In this document: piece after piece, positions 8,598-16,333 of the stretch | How the letters are laid out: the number at the start of each line of letters is the position of its first letter | Numbering within the stretch: position 1 is the first letter of the stretch | The notes under the pieces: model-generated | The model's database searches: none | What the model was told of the DNA's origin: nothing | The model's input: the letters and a program-made list of their open reading frames with translations, nothing else | From: Bacteroidota bacterium | Lineage (GTDB): Bacteria > Bacteroidota > Bacteroidia > Bacteroidales > UBA4417 | Length of the DNA: 35,955 bases | Assembly (NCBI GenBank): GCA_013376995.1 | Contig: JACAAZ010000027.1 | Location: 1-35,955 of the forward strand | Direction: 5' to 3' | Program-made: the position numbers and the translations under genes

Positions 8598-8677
8598 AAT
8601 TCTTATAAGTGCAAAACCTGATTATAAAATGACAATTCATCTCTAAATTAGAGAAATAACATTAGAAAATATCCATC

Positions 8678-9424
8678 ATGCTTAGCATCAAAAACTTATC
8701 AGCATCTATCAATGGGAAAGAAATCCTGAAAGGGGTAAACCTGGAAGTTAAGGCAGGAGAAGTGCATGCCATCATGGGCCCTAATGGTACCGGCAAAAGT
8801 ACCCTTGCCTACGTTATAGCAGGCAGGCAGGGTTATGAAGTAACCAGCGGGGAGATCATTTTCAATGGAAGGAATCTCCTGGAATTATCGACGGAAGAAC
8901 GTGCCTGTGAAGGCATCTTCCTTGGATTCCAGTACCCGGTTGAAATTCCCGGCGTTTCCATCACCAATTTCCTCAGGACGGCCATGAATGAACAGCGCAA
9001 ATACCATGGTCTTGACCCCATTCCTGCCAAGGAATTCCTGAGCAAGATGGAAGAAAAGAAGAAGATGCTGGAATTACAGGACAAACTCACGAACCGTTCG
9101 GTGAACGAAGGATTTTCGGGCGGAGAAAAGAAAAAGAATGAGATCTTCCAAATGGCCATGCTTGAGCCAATGCTTGCTATCCTCGACGAGACGGATTCCG
9201 GTCTCGATATCGATGCATTGCGCATTGTAGCAACCGGTGTAAACAAACTGCGCAGGCCCGACAACGCAACAGTTGTCATTACGCATTACCAGCGCTTGTT
9301 GGATTATATAGTTCCGGATGTAGTGCATGTCCTTTTCGATGGCCGCATCGTAAAAAGCGGTGGAAAAGAAATGGCCCTGGAACTCGAAGAAAAGGGGTAC
9401 GAATGGATCAAAAGCCAGTTGTAA
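8678..9424 (+). CDS. sufC: Fe-S assembly ATPase SufC
   Basis: SufC is the ABC-type ATPase that drives conformational change of SufBD during cluster assembly; it is soluble and not a transporter. The 248 residues carry Walker A GPNGTGKST (34-42), the ABC signature FSGGEKKKNE (146-155), Walker B MLAILDETDSGLD (165-177) and the switch histidine H203 in VVITHYQRLL. Length and motifs are typical. sufD follows after 18 bp, indicating co-transcription. Confidence 0.98.
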   Translation: MLSIKNLSASINGKEILKGVNLEVKAGEVHAIMGPNGTGKSTLAYVIAGRQGYEVTSGEIIFNGRNLLELSTEERACEGIFLGFQYPVEIPGVSITNFLRTAMNEQRKYHGLDPIPAKEFLSKMEEKKKMLELQDKLTNRSVNEGFSGGEKKKNEIFQMAMLEPMLAILDETDSGLDIDALRIVATGVNKLRRPDNATVVITHYQRLLDYIVPDVVHVLFDGRIVKSGGKEMALELEEKGYEWIKSQL

Positions 9425-9442
9425 CCTTAAAAATCTGATAAT

Positions 9443-10855
9443 ATGGAACATATCCAGATTGAAACTGACCTGAAAAGCAGCCTTGAGAGCATTTTTACGG
9501 AGAAGAGCCCCACTCTTTTCAGTAAAGACACTCCCTATGTTGCCGGTGTCAGGAAACAAGCTTTTGACAAATTCGCACAGTTGGGTTTCCCCACTGCCCG
9601 CCAGGAACGCTGGAGAGGCACCGACCTCAGCAAAAGCCTTGCTCCCGACTATGAATTTATCATGGAAGCACCAGGCGAAAATGTTGACATAGAGAAGATC
9701 TTCCAGTGTGAAGTCCCGCATTTCGAAACTTTCCTCGTTGCCCAACTCAATGGGTGGTATGTCTACCGCAACAGCCCGCTTACAGTCCTTCCTTCTGGCG
9801 TTGTCATTGGAAGCCTTGCCAAAGCCTTCGAACAATATCCCGACCTCATAAAACAACATTACGGAAAATACACTGAACAATCTGCCGAAGGTCTTATAGC
9901 ACTGAACACTGCCTTTGCCCAGGATGGTATTTTTATATATGTGCCTGATAACGTTACAGTTCCCGATGTTATCCAAATGGTGAACATCGTGGATTTTGAC
10001 CGGAATCTCATGCTCCAGGCCCGGAACCTGGTAATTGTGGGCAAAAACAGCCACCTCCGCCTTGTGCAATGCGATGATTCCATCAATCACAAGGTCACTT
10101 TTATCAATTCGGTTTCAGAAGTCTTCCTGGATAAGGATTCCAGCCTTGACCATTACAAGCTTCAGAATAAAGACGAACACTCTACCTTGATCAATTCCCT
10201 GTATTTTTACCAGGAATCAGGAAGTTCGTTATCATCCAACGCCATCAGCCTTAATGGCGGAATTATCCGGAACAACACCACCGTCAAACTTGCAGGTGAA
10301 CACAGTTCTGCCAACATTTATGGAGTTTACCTGATGGACCGGAACCAGCATATCGACAACCAGGTTTTTATTGACCACATGGTCCCGAATTGCCAGAGCA
10401 GTGAAATGTTCAAGGGGATACTGGATGACCATGCCAGCGGTGTATTTAACGGCCATGTTATGGTAAGGAAAGACGCACAGCACACCAATGCATATCAATC
10501 CAATAAGAACATACTTCTGACTGATAAAGCAACTGTCGATACCAAGCCATTCCTGGAAATCTATGCCGATGATGTTAAGTGCAGCCATGGTGCAACGGTC
10601 GGACAACTGGATGGTGATGCCATGTTCTACATCCGGAGCAGGGGGATCAGTGAAGCCAATGCACAGATATTGCTGATGTATGCTTTTGCCGCCGAAGTTG
10701 TCAATAAGATATCCATCCCGGAATTGCGCCAACGGATTGACGATATGGTAAAGAAACGCCTAAGGGGTGAGCTCTCCTACTGCGACCAATGTGTGCTTCA
10801 CTGCAGTACACAGGAGAAGAAGGTGAGTTTTGAGATTGATGTGACGAAGATATAA
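9443..10855 (+). CDS. sufD: Fe-S cluster assembly protein SufD
   Basis: SufD is the SufB paralogue that completes the SufBC2D scaffold and is needed for iron acquisition. The 470-residue protein has a variable N-terminal helical part (WRGTDLSKSL near 57) followed by the right-handed beta-helix core. Signature segments are KCSHGATVGQLDGDAMFYI (379-397), containing the histidine that matches the functional His of E. coli SufD, and RSRGISEANA (398-407). The C-terminal helix ends in RGELSYCDQCVLHCS with C447, C450 and C454 in a C-x2-C-x3-C arrangement, which enteric SufD lacks as far as I recall. It follows sufC by 18 bp. Confidence 0.96.
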   Translation: MEHIQIETDLKSSLESIFTEKSPTLFSKDTPYVAGVRKQAFDKFAQLGFPTARQERWRGTDLSKSLAPDYEFIMEAPGENVDIEKIFQCEVPHFETFLVAQLNGWYVYRNSPLTVLPSGVVIGSLAKAFEQYPDLIKQHYGKYTEQSAEGLIALNTAFAQDGIFIYVPDNVTVPDVIQMVNIVDFDRNLMLQARNLVIVGKNSHLRLVQCDDSINHKVTFINSVSEVFLDKDSSLDHYKLQNKDEHSTLINSLYFYQESGSSLSSNAISLNGGIIRNNTTVKLAGEHSSANIYGVYLMDRNQHIDNQVFIDHMVPNCQSSEMFKGILDDHASGVFNGHVMVRKDAQHTNAYQSNKNILLTDKATVDTKPFLEIYADDVKCSHGATVGQLDGDAMFYIRSRGISEANAQILLMYAFAAEVVNKISIPELRQRIDDMVKKRLRGELSYCDQCVLHCSTQEKKVSFEIDVTKI

Positions 10856-10857
10856 TT

Positions 10858-10894
10858 GGGAAAGGGAGAAGGGGAGATGGGGGGAAAGGGAGAA
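10858..10894 (+). repeat. Purine-rich G-run tract after sufD
   Basis: A G/A-only stretch (GGGAAAGGGAGAAGGGGAGA and on) follows the sufD stop. It can be divided into 7-bp units and resembles the reverse complement of the pyrimidine tract at 2444-2506. No function is evident. Confidence 0.4.
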
Positions 10895-10967
10895 GTCATT
10901 TCCTTCAGCTGACGGATCATTCAATAGTCATTCGGTGGTCATTTCCGCCTGAGGCGGATCATTCAAT
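10895..10967 (+). repeat. Two tandem about 30-bp repeats with a TCCGCC hairpin
   Basis: Units at 10895-10925 and 10938-10967 both start GTCATTTCC and end CGGATCATTCAAT, and are 43 bp apart. The second unit holds TCCGCC-TGA-GGCGGA (10944-10958), a 6-bp stem with a 3-nt loop. The hairpin lacks a U-tract and so is a weak terminator candidate between sufD and sufS. Confidence 0.5.
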
Positions 10968-11030
10968 GGTAAGTGAAGTTTGTTGGGATTATTTAACGCT
11001 GTGAATGCTCAAATCAATCCCGTTCGAATT

Positions 11031-11038
11031 TACTTTTG
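11031..11038 (+). promoter_or_regulatory. Candidate -7 element before sufS
   Basis: TACTTTTG matches TAnnTTTG and lies 71 bp before the sufS GTG. This would allow a second transcript for sufS-sufE-sufT-dxs inside the suf run. The 253-bp gap between sufD and sufS supports an internal promoter, but no -33 box is clear. Confidence 0.3.
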
Positions 11039-11046
11039 ATATCTCA

Positions 11047-11081
11047 AATTTGCAGTTTACAATTTGCAATTAACAATCTGA
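11047..11081 (+). repeat. AATTTGC/AATTAAC heptamer tract
   Basis: Five 7-bp units in a row (AATTTGC, AGTTTAC, AATTTGC, AATTAAC, AATCTGA) lie just upstream of sufS. This is an AT-rich member of the same 7-bp-periodic type seen in the CIS intergenic regions. Confidence 0.45.
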
Positions 11082-11108
11082 CTTACATAACATAACCCCC
11101 AGCCTTCT

Positions 11109-12329
11109 GTGAACCCTTTGATTGAAAAAATTCGTGCTGATTTCCCCATATTGCAGCAAACCATCCACGGCAAACCTCTAGCCTATTTCGACAATGCTGC
11201 TACCACACAGAAACCACAATCGGTAATAGATACCATAACTCGTTTTTATACCGAGGAAAATTCCAATGTTCACCGGGGGGTGCACCGCATGAGCCAGGCT
11301 GCTACCCAGGCTTATGAACTGGCAAGGCAAAAAATGGCTGATTTCCTTAATGCTTCATCTTCAGCAGAGATCATTTTTACAAGGGGAACCACAGAATCAA
11401 TCAACCTGGTGGCATATTGCTATGGGGAAGCATTTGTGAATGAAGGAGATGAAATCCTTATTTCTGCTCTTGAGCATCATTCCGATATTGTTCCCTGGCA
11501 ACAACTCTGCATCCGGAAAAAGGCCACATTGAAAGTAATTCCCATTTTCGACAATGGCGAACTCGACCTGGATGCCTACAAAAAACTTCTTTCCGCCAAA
11601 ACCCGGATAGTGGCAGTCAACCACATTTCCAATGCATTGGGGACTATCAATCCAATTAAGGAAATGATACAGCTTGCCCATGAAATGAATATCCCGGTGC
11701 TGATTGATGGCGCCCAGGGCCTTTCACACGGGCCGGTTGATGTTCAGGACCTCGACTGCGATTTTTACACTTTTTCAGCTCATAAAATGTACGGCCCCAT
11801 GGGAATTGGCGGTCTTTACGGAAAAAGGGAATGGCTCGAAAAGATGCCGCCCTACCAGTTTGGAGGCGAGATGATCTCGAAAGTAACTTTTGAGAAAACC
11901 ACTTTCAATGAATTGCCATATAAATTCGAAGCCGGGACTCCGAATGTTGCAGATGCCATCGGGCTGGGTGCAGCCATCGATTACCTGGGTCAGGTTGGAT
12001 GGGAGACTATCAGGACCCAGGAAGCAGACCTGCTGGCATATGGGACACAGCAGATCTCTGCCATAAAAAATGTAAAGATCATTGGAACTGCCACTCAGAA
12101 AGCAAGCATCATTTCCTTTGTAATGAACAATATTCATTTCTTTGATGCCGGCACAATCATTGACCAGTTTGGAATAGCAGTAAGAACAGGCAATCACTGC
12201 ACTCAGCCACTAATGGAGAGGTTGGGCATTATCGGGACCATCCGTGCATCCTTTGCTTTTTACAATACCCGCAATGAAATTGACCGGTTGGTAGATGCGA
12301 TTGGTAAAGTGAATGAACTTTTTGAGTAG
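11109..12329 (+). CDS. sufS: SufS-type cysteine desulfurase
   Basis: SufS removes sulfur from L-cysteine (giving alanine) and passes the persulfide to SufE for Fe-S assembly. The 406 residues carry the PLP-binding lysine K226 in FSAHKMYGP and the persulfide-forming C364 in RTGNHCTQPLM, the same numbers as in E. coli SufS. Other motifs are YFDNAATTQKP (26-36) and GAQGLSHGPVD (201-211). The start is GTG at 11109; an in-frame stop lies 21 bp upstream and no ATG intervenes, so the GTG is well supported. The short-loop CTQP form places it in the group II desulfurases. sufE starts 32 bp downstream. Confidence 0.97.
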   Translation: MNPLIEKIRADFPILQQTIHGKPLAYFDNAATTQKPQSVIDTITRFYTEENSNVHRGVHRMSQAATQAYELARQKMADFLNASSSAEIIFTRGTTESINLVAYCYGEAFVNEGDEILISALEHHSDIVPWQQLCIRKKATLKVIPIFDNGELDLDAYKKLLSAKTRIVAVNHISNALGTINPIKEMIQLAHEMNIPVLIDGAQGLSHGPVDVQDLDCDFYTFSAHKMYGPMGIGGLYGKREWLEKMPPYQFGGEMISKVTFEKTTFNELPYKFEAGTPNVADAIGLGAAIDYLGQVGWETIRTQEADLLAYGTQQISAIKNVKIIGTATQKASIISFVMNNIHFFDAGTIIDQFGIAVRTGNHCTQPLMERLGIIGTIRASFAFYNTRNEIDRLVDAIGKVNELFE

Positions 12330-12361
12330 ATTTGACATGGAATTGTAATTGTGCGTGCAGA

Positions 12362-12790
12362 ATGACCATCAAGGAAACCATCGAAGAGATTATCAGCGAG
12401 TTCTCCAGTTTCGACGACTGGATGGAAAAATACAACTACCTGATTGATATGGGGAAGTCGCTTCCAATGATAGATGACAAATACAAAATCGACTCCAACC
12501 TCATCACCGGGTGCCAGTCAAGGGTTTGGCTTCATTCGGAGATAAAGGACGGTGTTATTGTGTTTACAGCTGACAGCGATGCTGTTATTACAAAAGGCAT
12601 CGTGAACTTATTGATACGATTATTCTCCGGTCATACACCGGATGAAATCCTTTCAGCTGAAACTGAATTCCTGGATGCTATCGGGCTTAAAGATCACCTC
12701 TCACCTACCCGCAGCAATGGTCTCCTTTCGATGATCAAGCAGATGAAACTTTATGCCCTGGCCTACAAAGCCCAGGAGAAACCTGTTTAA
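12362..12790 (+). CDS. sufE: Sulfur acceptor SufE
   Basis: SufE accepts persulfide sulfur from SufS and hands it to SufB. From the ATG at 12362 the protein is 142 residues and starts MTIKETIEEIISEF. This start puts the active cysteine at C51 in ITGCQSRVWL, exactly the E. coli position, so the upstream in-frame TTG (12332) that would add MTWNCNCACR is rejected. It lies 32 bp after sufS and 36 bp before sufT, inside the same operon. Confidence 0.96.
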   Translation: MTIKETIEEIISEFSSFDDWMEKYNYLIDMGKSLPMIDDKYKIDSNLITGCQSRVWLHSEIKDGVIVFTADSDAVITKGIVNLLIRLFSGHTPDEILSAETEFLDAIGLKDHLSPTRSNGLLSMIKQMKLYALAYKAQEKPV

Positions 12791-12826
12791 TAACAGTTTT
12801 CACTGCCACATCATTAACTTTCGGCC

Positions 12827-13150
12827 ATGCAAAATATTGAATACAAGAACATGCTTAGTGAGCGCGTTGTACAGGTGCTCAAAACCATATATGATCCCGA
12901 GATCCCTGTTAACATTTATGAACTCGGCCTGATCTACGATATTTCCATTGACAACGATTCTGTAGCTCATATACGGATGACGCTCACCTCTCCAAATTGC
13001 CCGGTTGCTGAAGATCTGCCTATTGAAGTTCATGAAAAGGTAAAAGCCACTGAAGGCATCACTGATGTGAAGGTTACTCTCACCTTTGAGCCTCCCTGGG
13101 ACCGAAACATGATCTCTGATTCCGGGCTGCTGGAATTAGGTTTTCTCTAG
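12827..13150 (+). CDS. sufT: SufT/MIP18-family (DUF59) Fe-S maturation protein
   Basis: This is a small protein of 107 residues. It carries the DUF59 signatures YDPEIPVNIYELGLIYDI (22-39) and MTLTSPNCPV (51-60, C58). Family members assist Fe-S cluster insertion into target proteins; SufT is the name used when they stand in suf operons. The protein lacks the C-terminal cysteine-rich extension of PaaD, which supports SufT rather than phenylacetate oxygenase maturation. It is placed between sufE and dxs, with 47 bp to the dxs ATG. Confidence 0.9.
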   Translation: MQNIEYKNMLSERVVQVLKTIYDPEIPVNIYELGLIYDISIDNDSVAHIRMTLTSPNCPVAEDLPIEVHEKVKATEGITDVKVTLTFEPPWDRNMISDSGLLELGFL

Positions 13151-13197
13151 GCAACTCTGGAACGAAAGCAGTATTTTTGCCCTCCAAACACGCATGC

Positions 13198-15102
13198 ATG
13201 ACACCTCCGCAAGGCACGTTATTGTCGCAAATCAATTCACCGGAAGATCTCCGCAAACTTCCGGTAGAAGAATTGCCACAGCTCTGCAAGGAAATCAGGC
13301 AATTTATCCTTGAAGTCATCTCACGAAACCCCGGCCACCTTGGAGCCAGCCTTGGAGTAGTTGAACTCACAGCCGCCATCCATTATGCCTATAACACTCC
13401 CGATGATAAACTTATCTGGGATGTAGGACACCAGGCTTACGCACACAAAATCCTTACAGGCCGGAAGGATGTATTCTTCACCAACCGCACCTACAAAGGC
13501 ATCAGTGGCTTCCCAAGAAGGATAGAAAGCGAATTTGATGCTTTCGGCACAGGACACTCCTCTACCAGCATTTCGGCCGCCCTGGGAATGGCTGTTGCTT
13601 CAGCACTTTCAGGAAATAAAAAACAACAACATATTGCAGTTATAGGTGATGGTTCCATGACTGGCGGAATGGCCATGGAAGCCCTTAACAACGCAGGAGT
13701 TTCAAAGGCGAACCTGCTGGTTATTCTCAATGATAACGGCATAGCTATTGACAATAATGTTGGGGGCCTTGCCCGCTACCTGACTGATATTACCACATCC
13801 AGGACTTATAACCGCTTAAGGAATAAGATTTGGGTGTTACTTGGTGGAAAAACAAGGTATGGTGCCAATTCACGAGCTATTGTCAAGCAATTCGGGAATG
13901 CAGTTAAATCTACTTTGCTCAAGGAAAGCAATCTCTTTGAAGCCTTCGGTTTCCGTTATTTCGGGCCGGTGGATGGCCATGATGTTGAACGATTGGTGCA
14001 CCTTATGCGTGACCTGAAGAATATACCAGGCCCGAAACTGCTGCATGTTGTTACGGTAAAAGGAAAAGGATACGAAAAAGCCGAAAAGGACCAAACCCTC
14101 TTCCATGCACCCGGTAAATTCGACATGGAAACCGGCGAATTGAAAGAGACGCAATGCCTTAACCAACCTCCTAAATACCAGGTTGTATTCGGAAAAACCA
14201 TCATAGAACTGGCAGAACAGAATGAAAAAATCGTTGGAGTGACTCCTGCCATGCCTACCGGCTGCTCGCTTAACCTCATGATGAGTAAGATGCCTAACCG
14301 TGCCTTCGATGTGGGTATTGCAGAACAACATGCAGTTACCTTCTCGGCAGGGATGGCAGCACGTGGCCTCATCCCTTTCTGCAATATTTATTCGACCTTT
14401 ATGCAGAGGGCCTATGACCAGGTAATTCACGATGTTGCCCTTCAGAATCTTCATGTTGTATTCTGCCTTGACCGCGGTGGGCTTGTGGGTGAAGACGGAG
14501 CTACACACCACGGCGTTTACGATCTTGCTTACCTGAGGGCTATTCCGAATCTGACTATTTGTTCACCCATGAACGAACTGGAACTCCGGAACATGATGTA
14601 CACCGCCCAGTTGCCGGGTAAAGGGCCCTTTGCTATCCGCTATCCAAGGGGCAGGGGTATGCATGCAGACTGGATCAGGCCTTTTGAAGAGCTTCCAGTA
14701 GGAAAAGGGAGAATGATACGCGAGGGTGAAGATCTTGCAGTCATCTCAATCGGGCACATGGGAAATGTAGCACTCGAAGCCTGCAACCAGCTTCTGGAGC
14801 AGGGGACAAATGTTGCACTTTATGATATTAGATATCTCAAACCACTGGATGAAGAGTTATTGACCCGGGTGTTGAAGAAATTCAAAAAAATTATTACCCT
14901 GGAAGATGGAACTATCCTTGGTGGATTGGGAAGTGCGGTGATTGAATTTGCCAATGATCATGGATTTGATCCCACAATTGTCCGCCTTGGCATCCCCGAC
15001 CGCTTCATCGAGCAAGGTACATTGGAAGAGCTTCACAAAGAATGCGGCTTCGACATGGAAGGAATTGTCAAGTCCTGCAATGACCTGCTCAATCATTCTT
15101 AA
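13198..15102 (+). CDS. dxs: 1-Deoxy-D-xylulose-5-phosphate synthase
   Basis: DXS condenses pyruvate and glyceraldehyde-3-phosphate to DXP using thiamine diphosphate, the entry step of the MEP isoprenoid pathway. From the ATG at 13198 the protein has 634 residues. Motifs are PGHLGASLG (45-53), VGHQAYAHKIL (77-87), the thiamine-diphosphate site GDGSMTGGMAMEALNNAG (150-167) with ILNDNGIAI (176-184), and DVGIAEQHAV (371-380) with catalytic E376. The upstream TTG start (13177) adds only seven residues and is less likely. Being last in the suf run makes biological sense: IspG and IspH, later in the pathway, need Fe-S clusters. The gene ends 55 bp before the convergent CIS cluster. Confidence 0.97.
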   Translation: MTPPQGTLLSQINSPEDLRKLPVEELPQLCKEIRQFILEVISRNPGHLGASLGVVELTAAIHYAYNTPDDKLIWDVGHQAYAHKILTGRKDVFFTNRTYKGISGFPRRIESEFDAFGTGHSSTSISAALGMAVASALSGNKKQQHIAVIGDGSMTGGMAMEALNNAGVSKANLLVILNDNGIAIDNNVGGLARYLTDITTSRTYNRLRNKIWVLLGGKTRYGANSRAIVKQFGNAVKSTLLKESNLFEAFGFRYFGPVDGHDVERLVHLMRDLKNIPGPKLLHVVTVKGKGYEKAEKDQTLFHAPGKFDMETGELKETQCLNQPPKYQVVFGKTIIELAEQNEKIVGVTPAMPTGCSLNLMMSKMPNRAFDVGIAEQHAVTFSAGMAARGLIPFCNIYSTFMQRAYDQVIHDVALQNLHVVFCLDRGGLVGEDGATHHGVYDLAYLRAIPNLTICSPMNELELRNMMYTAQLPGKGPFAIRYPRGRGMHADWIRPFEELPVGKGRMIREGEDLAVISIGHMGNVALEACNQLLEQGTNVALYDIRYLKPLDEELLTRVLKKFKKIITLEDGTILGGLGSAVIEFANDHGFDPTIVRLGIPDRFIEQGTLEELHKECGFDMEGIVKSCNDLLNHS

Positions 15103-15157
15103 TTCTTATTCCCCGTTATATTTCATTCCTCAGTGAATCCTAGCAGGACTTATGTAC

Positions 15158-16186
15158 CTATTTCTGCCCGGGTTGGCCTCCGCCGGATTGTCCGTTCGAT
15201 TTACCTGCAGCCTTTAAAGGAGTAACCCTGTTCAAAACATCAAACCAGAATGGGGCACCAAGGGAAACAGCTACCGTTGTCATCATTATTCCCAGGATCT
15301 TAAGCAACCATAAACCCAGGCACATCCAGAAGGAATTATGGCCGGAAGGCATGTTTGCCTTTGTCCAGCCAATGGGAACATCAAGCCCTGATAAAATACT
15401 ATAGGTCCTCTGCAGTTGCTGGGAGTGAACAGAATCAGGACTGTTTAACGACTCAAGGGCCTTATTTACCTGGTTTGATGAGGGAATAGACTTGTGATCC
15501 ACTTTCAGGTATGCGAGGGTATCTGCTCCACTCTTCATCACGACTTCGGAGGAATCATTCTTCTCGAAATACTTTCCGGCAGTTACAGCAAAAGAAGCCA
15601 GTTGTTCGGCCTTGTCCTTGTCGCCCCACAGGTTTTTAGTGATTGAAATAGTATCGACATTCAAAAGGGCACATAGCAGGAAAGCAACCACAAAAGACCA
15701 GATCTTTGCATTCCGTTTGTACCAGCCTGACAGCCTGTCCATGGCGCTGTTAAAGGTTTTTTCTACTTCTGCCTTGAGTTGTTCAAAGGTTGGGTTCTGA
15801 CTAAGGACAGCCCTCATCATTTTGTAAAAATCACTTCCGCTATCCTTGTTCGCATCCACAGCTTTTTTGATTGCCTCAATGGTGAGTTCATTATTGCCGA
15901 TCTCCGCCAGCAAAGCCGTGGCAAATGTATCAGCCGGGATGGATGCCGGGAATTTATCGGGTGATTTCTTCAGCACATCAATAAATGGAGAGTTTTTAAC
16001 CTTTTCAAATATCTCGTGCCATTTATCATCTTTGAAATACAATTTGTGAAGGAATCCCTCCAGCTGTTTCGCCCTTGTCCTTGAAAAGGTAAAGGCTAGT
16101 TCATTGAAGGCTGTCACCATAACTGCCAGCAGCAGGAAGATGAACACCAGGGTGATGGCGATAGAAATAATCACTGAATTGAACAT
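15158..16186 (-). CDS. Three-helix membrane protein at the end of the CIS cluster
   Basis: A 342-residue protein, not recognised by name. Hydrophobic helices are visible at about 4-27, 162-178 and 287-311. Between the first and second is a charged, helical, probably cytoplasmic region of about 130 residues. Between the second and third is a polar region of about 105 residues. The third helix is followed by SLGAPFWFDVLNRV (308-321) and a Gly/Gln-rich tail. It is the last gene of the minus-strand CIS run, 147 bp after the putative effector. Possible roles are membrane anchor, release/lysis helper or immunity protein for the cargo; none is shown by the sequence. It converges on dxs. Confidence 0.75.
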   Translation of the reverse strand: MFNSVIISIAITLVFIFLLLAVMVTAFNELAFTFSRTRAKQLEGFLHKLYFKDDKWHEIFEKVKNSPFIDVLKKSPDKFPASIPADTFATALLAEIGNNELTIEAIKKAVDANKDSGSDFYKMMRAVLSQNPTFEQLKAEVEKTFNSAMDRLSGWYKRNAKIWSFVVAFLLCALLNVDTISITKNLWGDKDKAEQLASFAVTAGKYFEKNDSSEVVMKSGADTLAYLKVDHKSIPSSNQVNKALESLNSPDSVHSQQLQRTYSILSGLDVPIGWTKANMPSGHNSFWMCLGLWLLKILGIMMTTVAVSLGAPFWFDVLNRVTPLKAAGKSNGQSGGGQPGQK

Positions 16187-16333
16187 AATGAATGAGTATT
16201 AATTATACATGTTGTTGATTATGTTGGTCTTATAATGTCAGGTCGATATGTTGATGCCACGAATGCACGTATGTGATCTTAAAGTTATAAATACTATGCT
16301 GCAGAAAATCATCCTTGCAGGTTAAAGGATAAA

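Noticed and set aside
9074-10090. 338-residue minus-strand open frame
   Set aside because: It is antisense to sufC/sufD, both unmistakable; it has low-complexity aromatic content and no motifs.
10944-10958. Intrinsic terminator after sufD
   Set aside because: The TCCGCC-TGA-GGCGGA stem is short and no U-run follows.
12332-12361. TTG start adding MTWNCNCACR to SufE
   Set aside because: The ATG at 12362 places the active cysteine at residue 51 as in E. coli SufE; the added residues match nothing.
13177-13197. TTG start adding seven residues to DXS
   Set aside because: The ATG at 13198 gives a normal family length and start.
13870-14511. 213-residue minus-strand open frame
   Set aside because: It is antisense to the catalytic core of dxs and shows no recognisable domain.
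15103-15157. Bidirectional terminator between dxs and the CIS cluster
   Set aside because: I could not find a convincing hairpin with a T-run in the 55-bp convergent gap.
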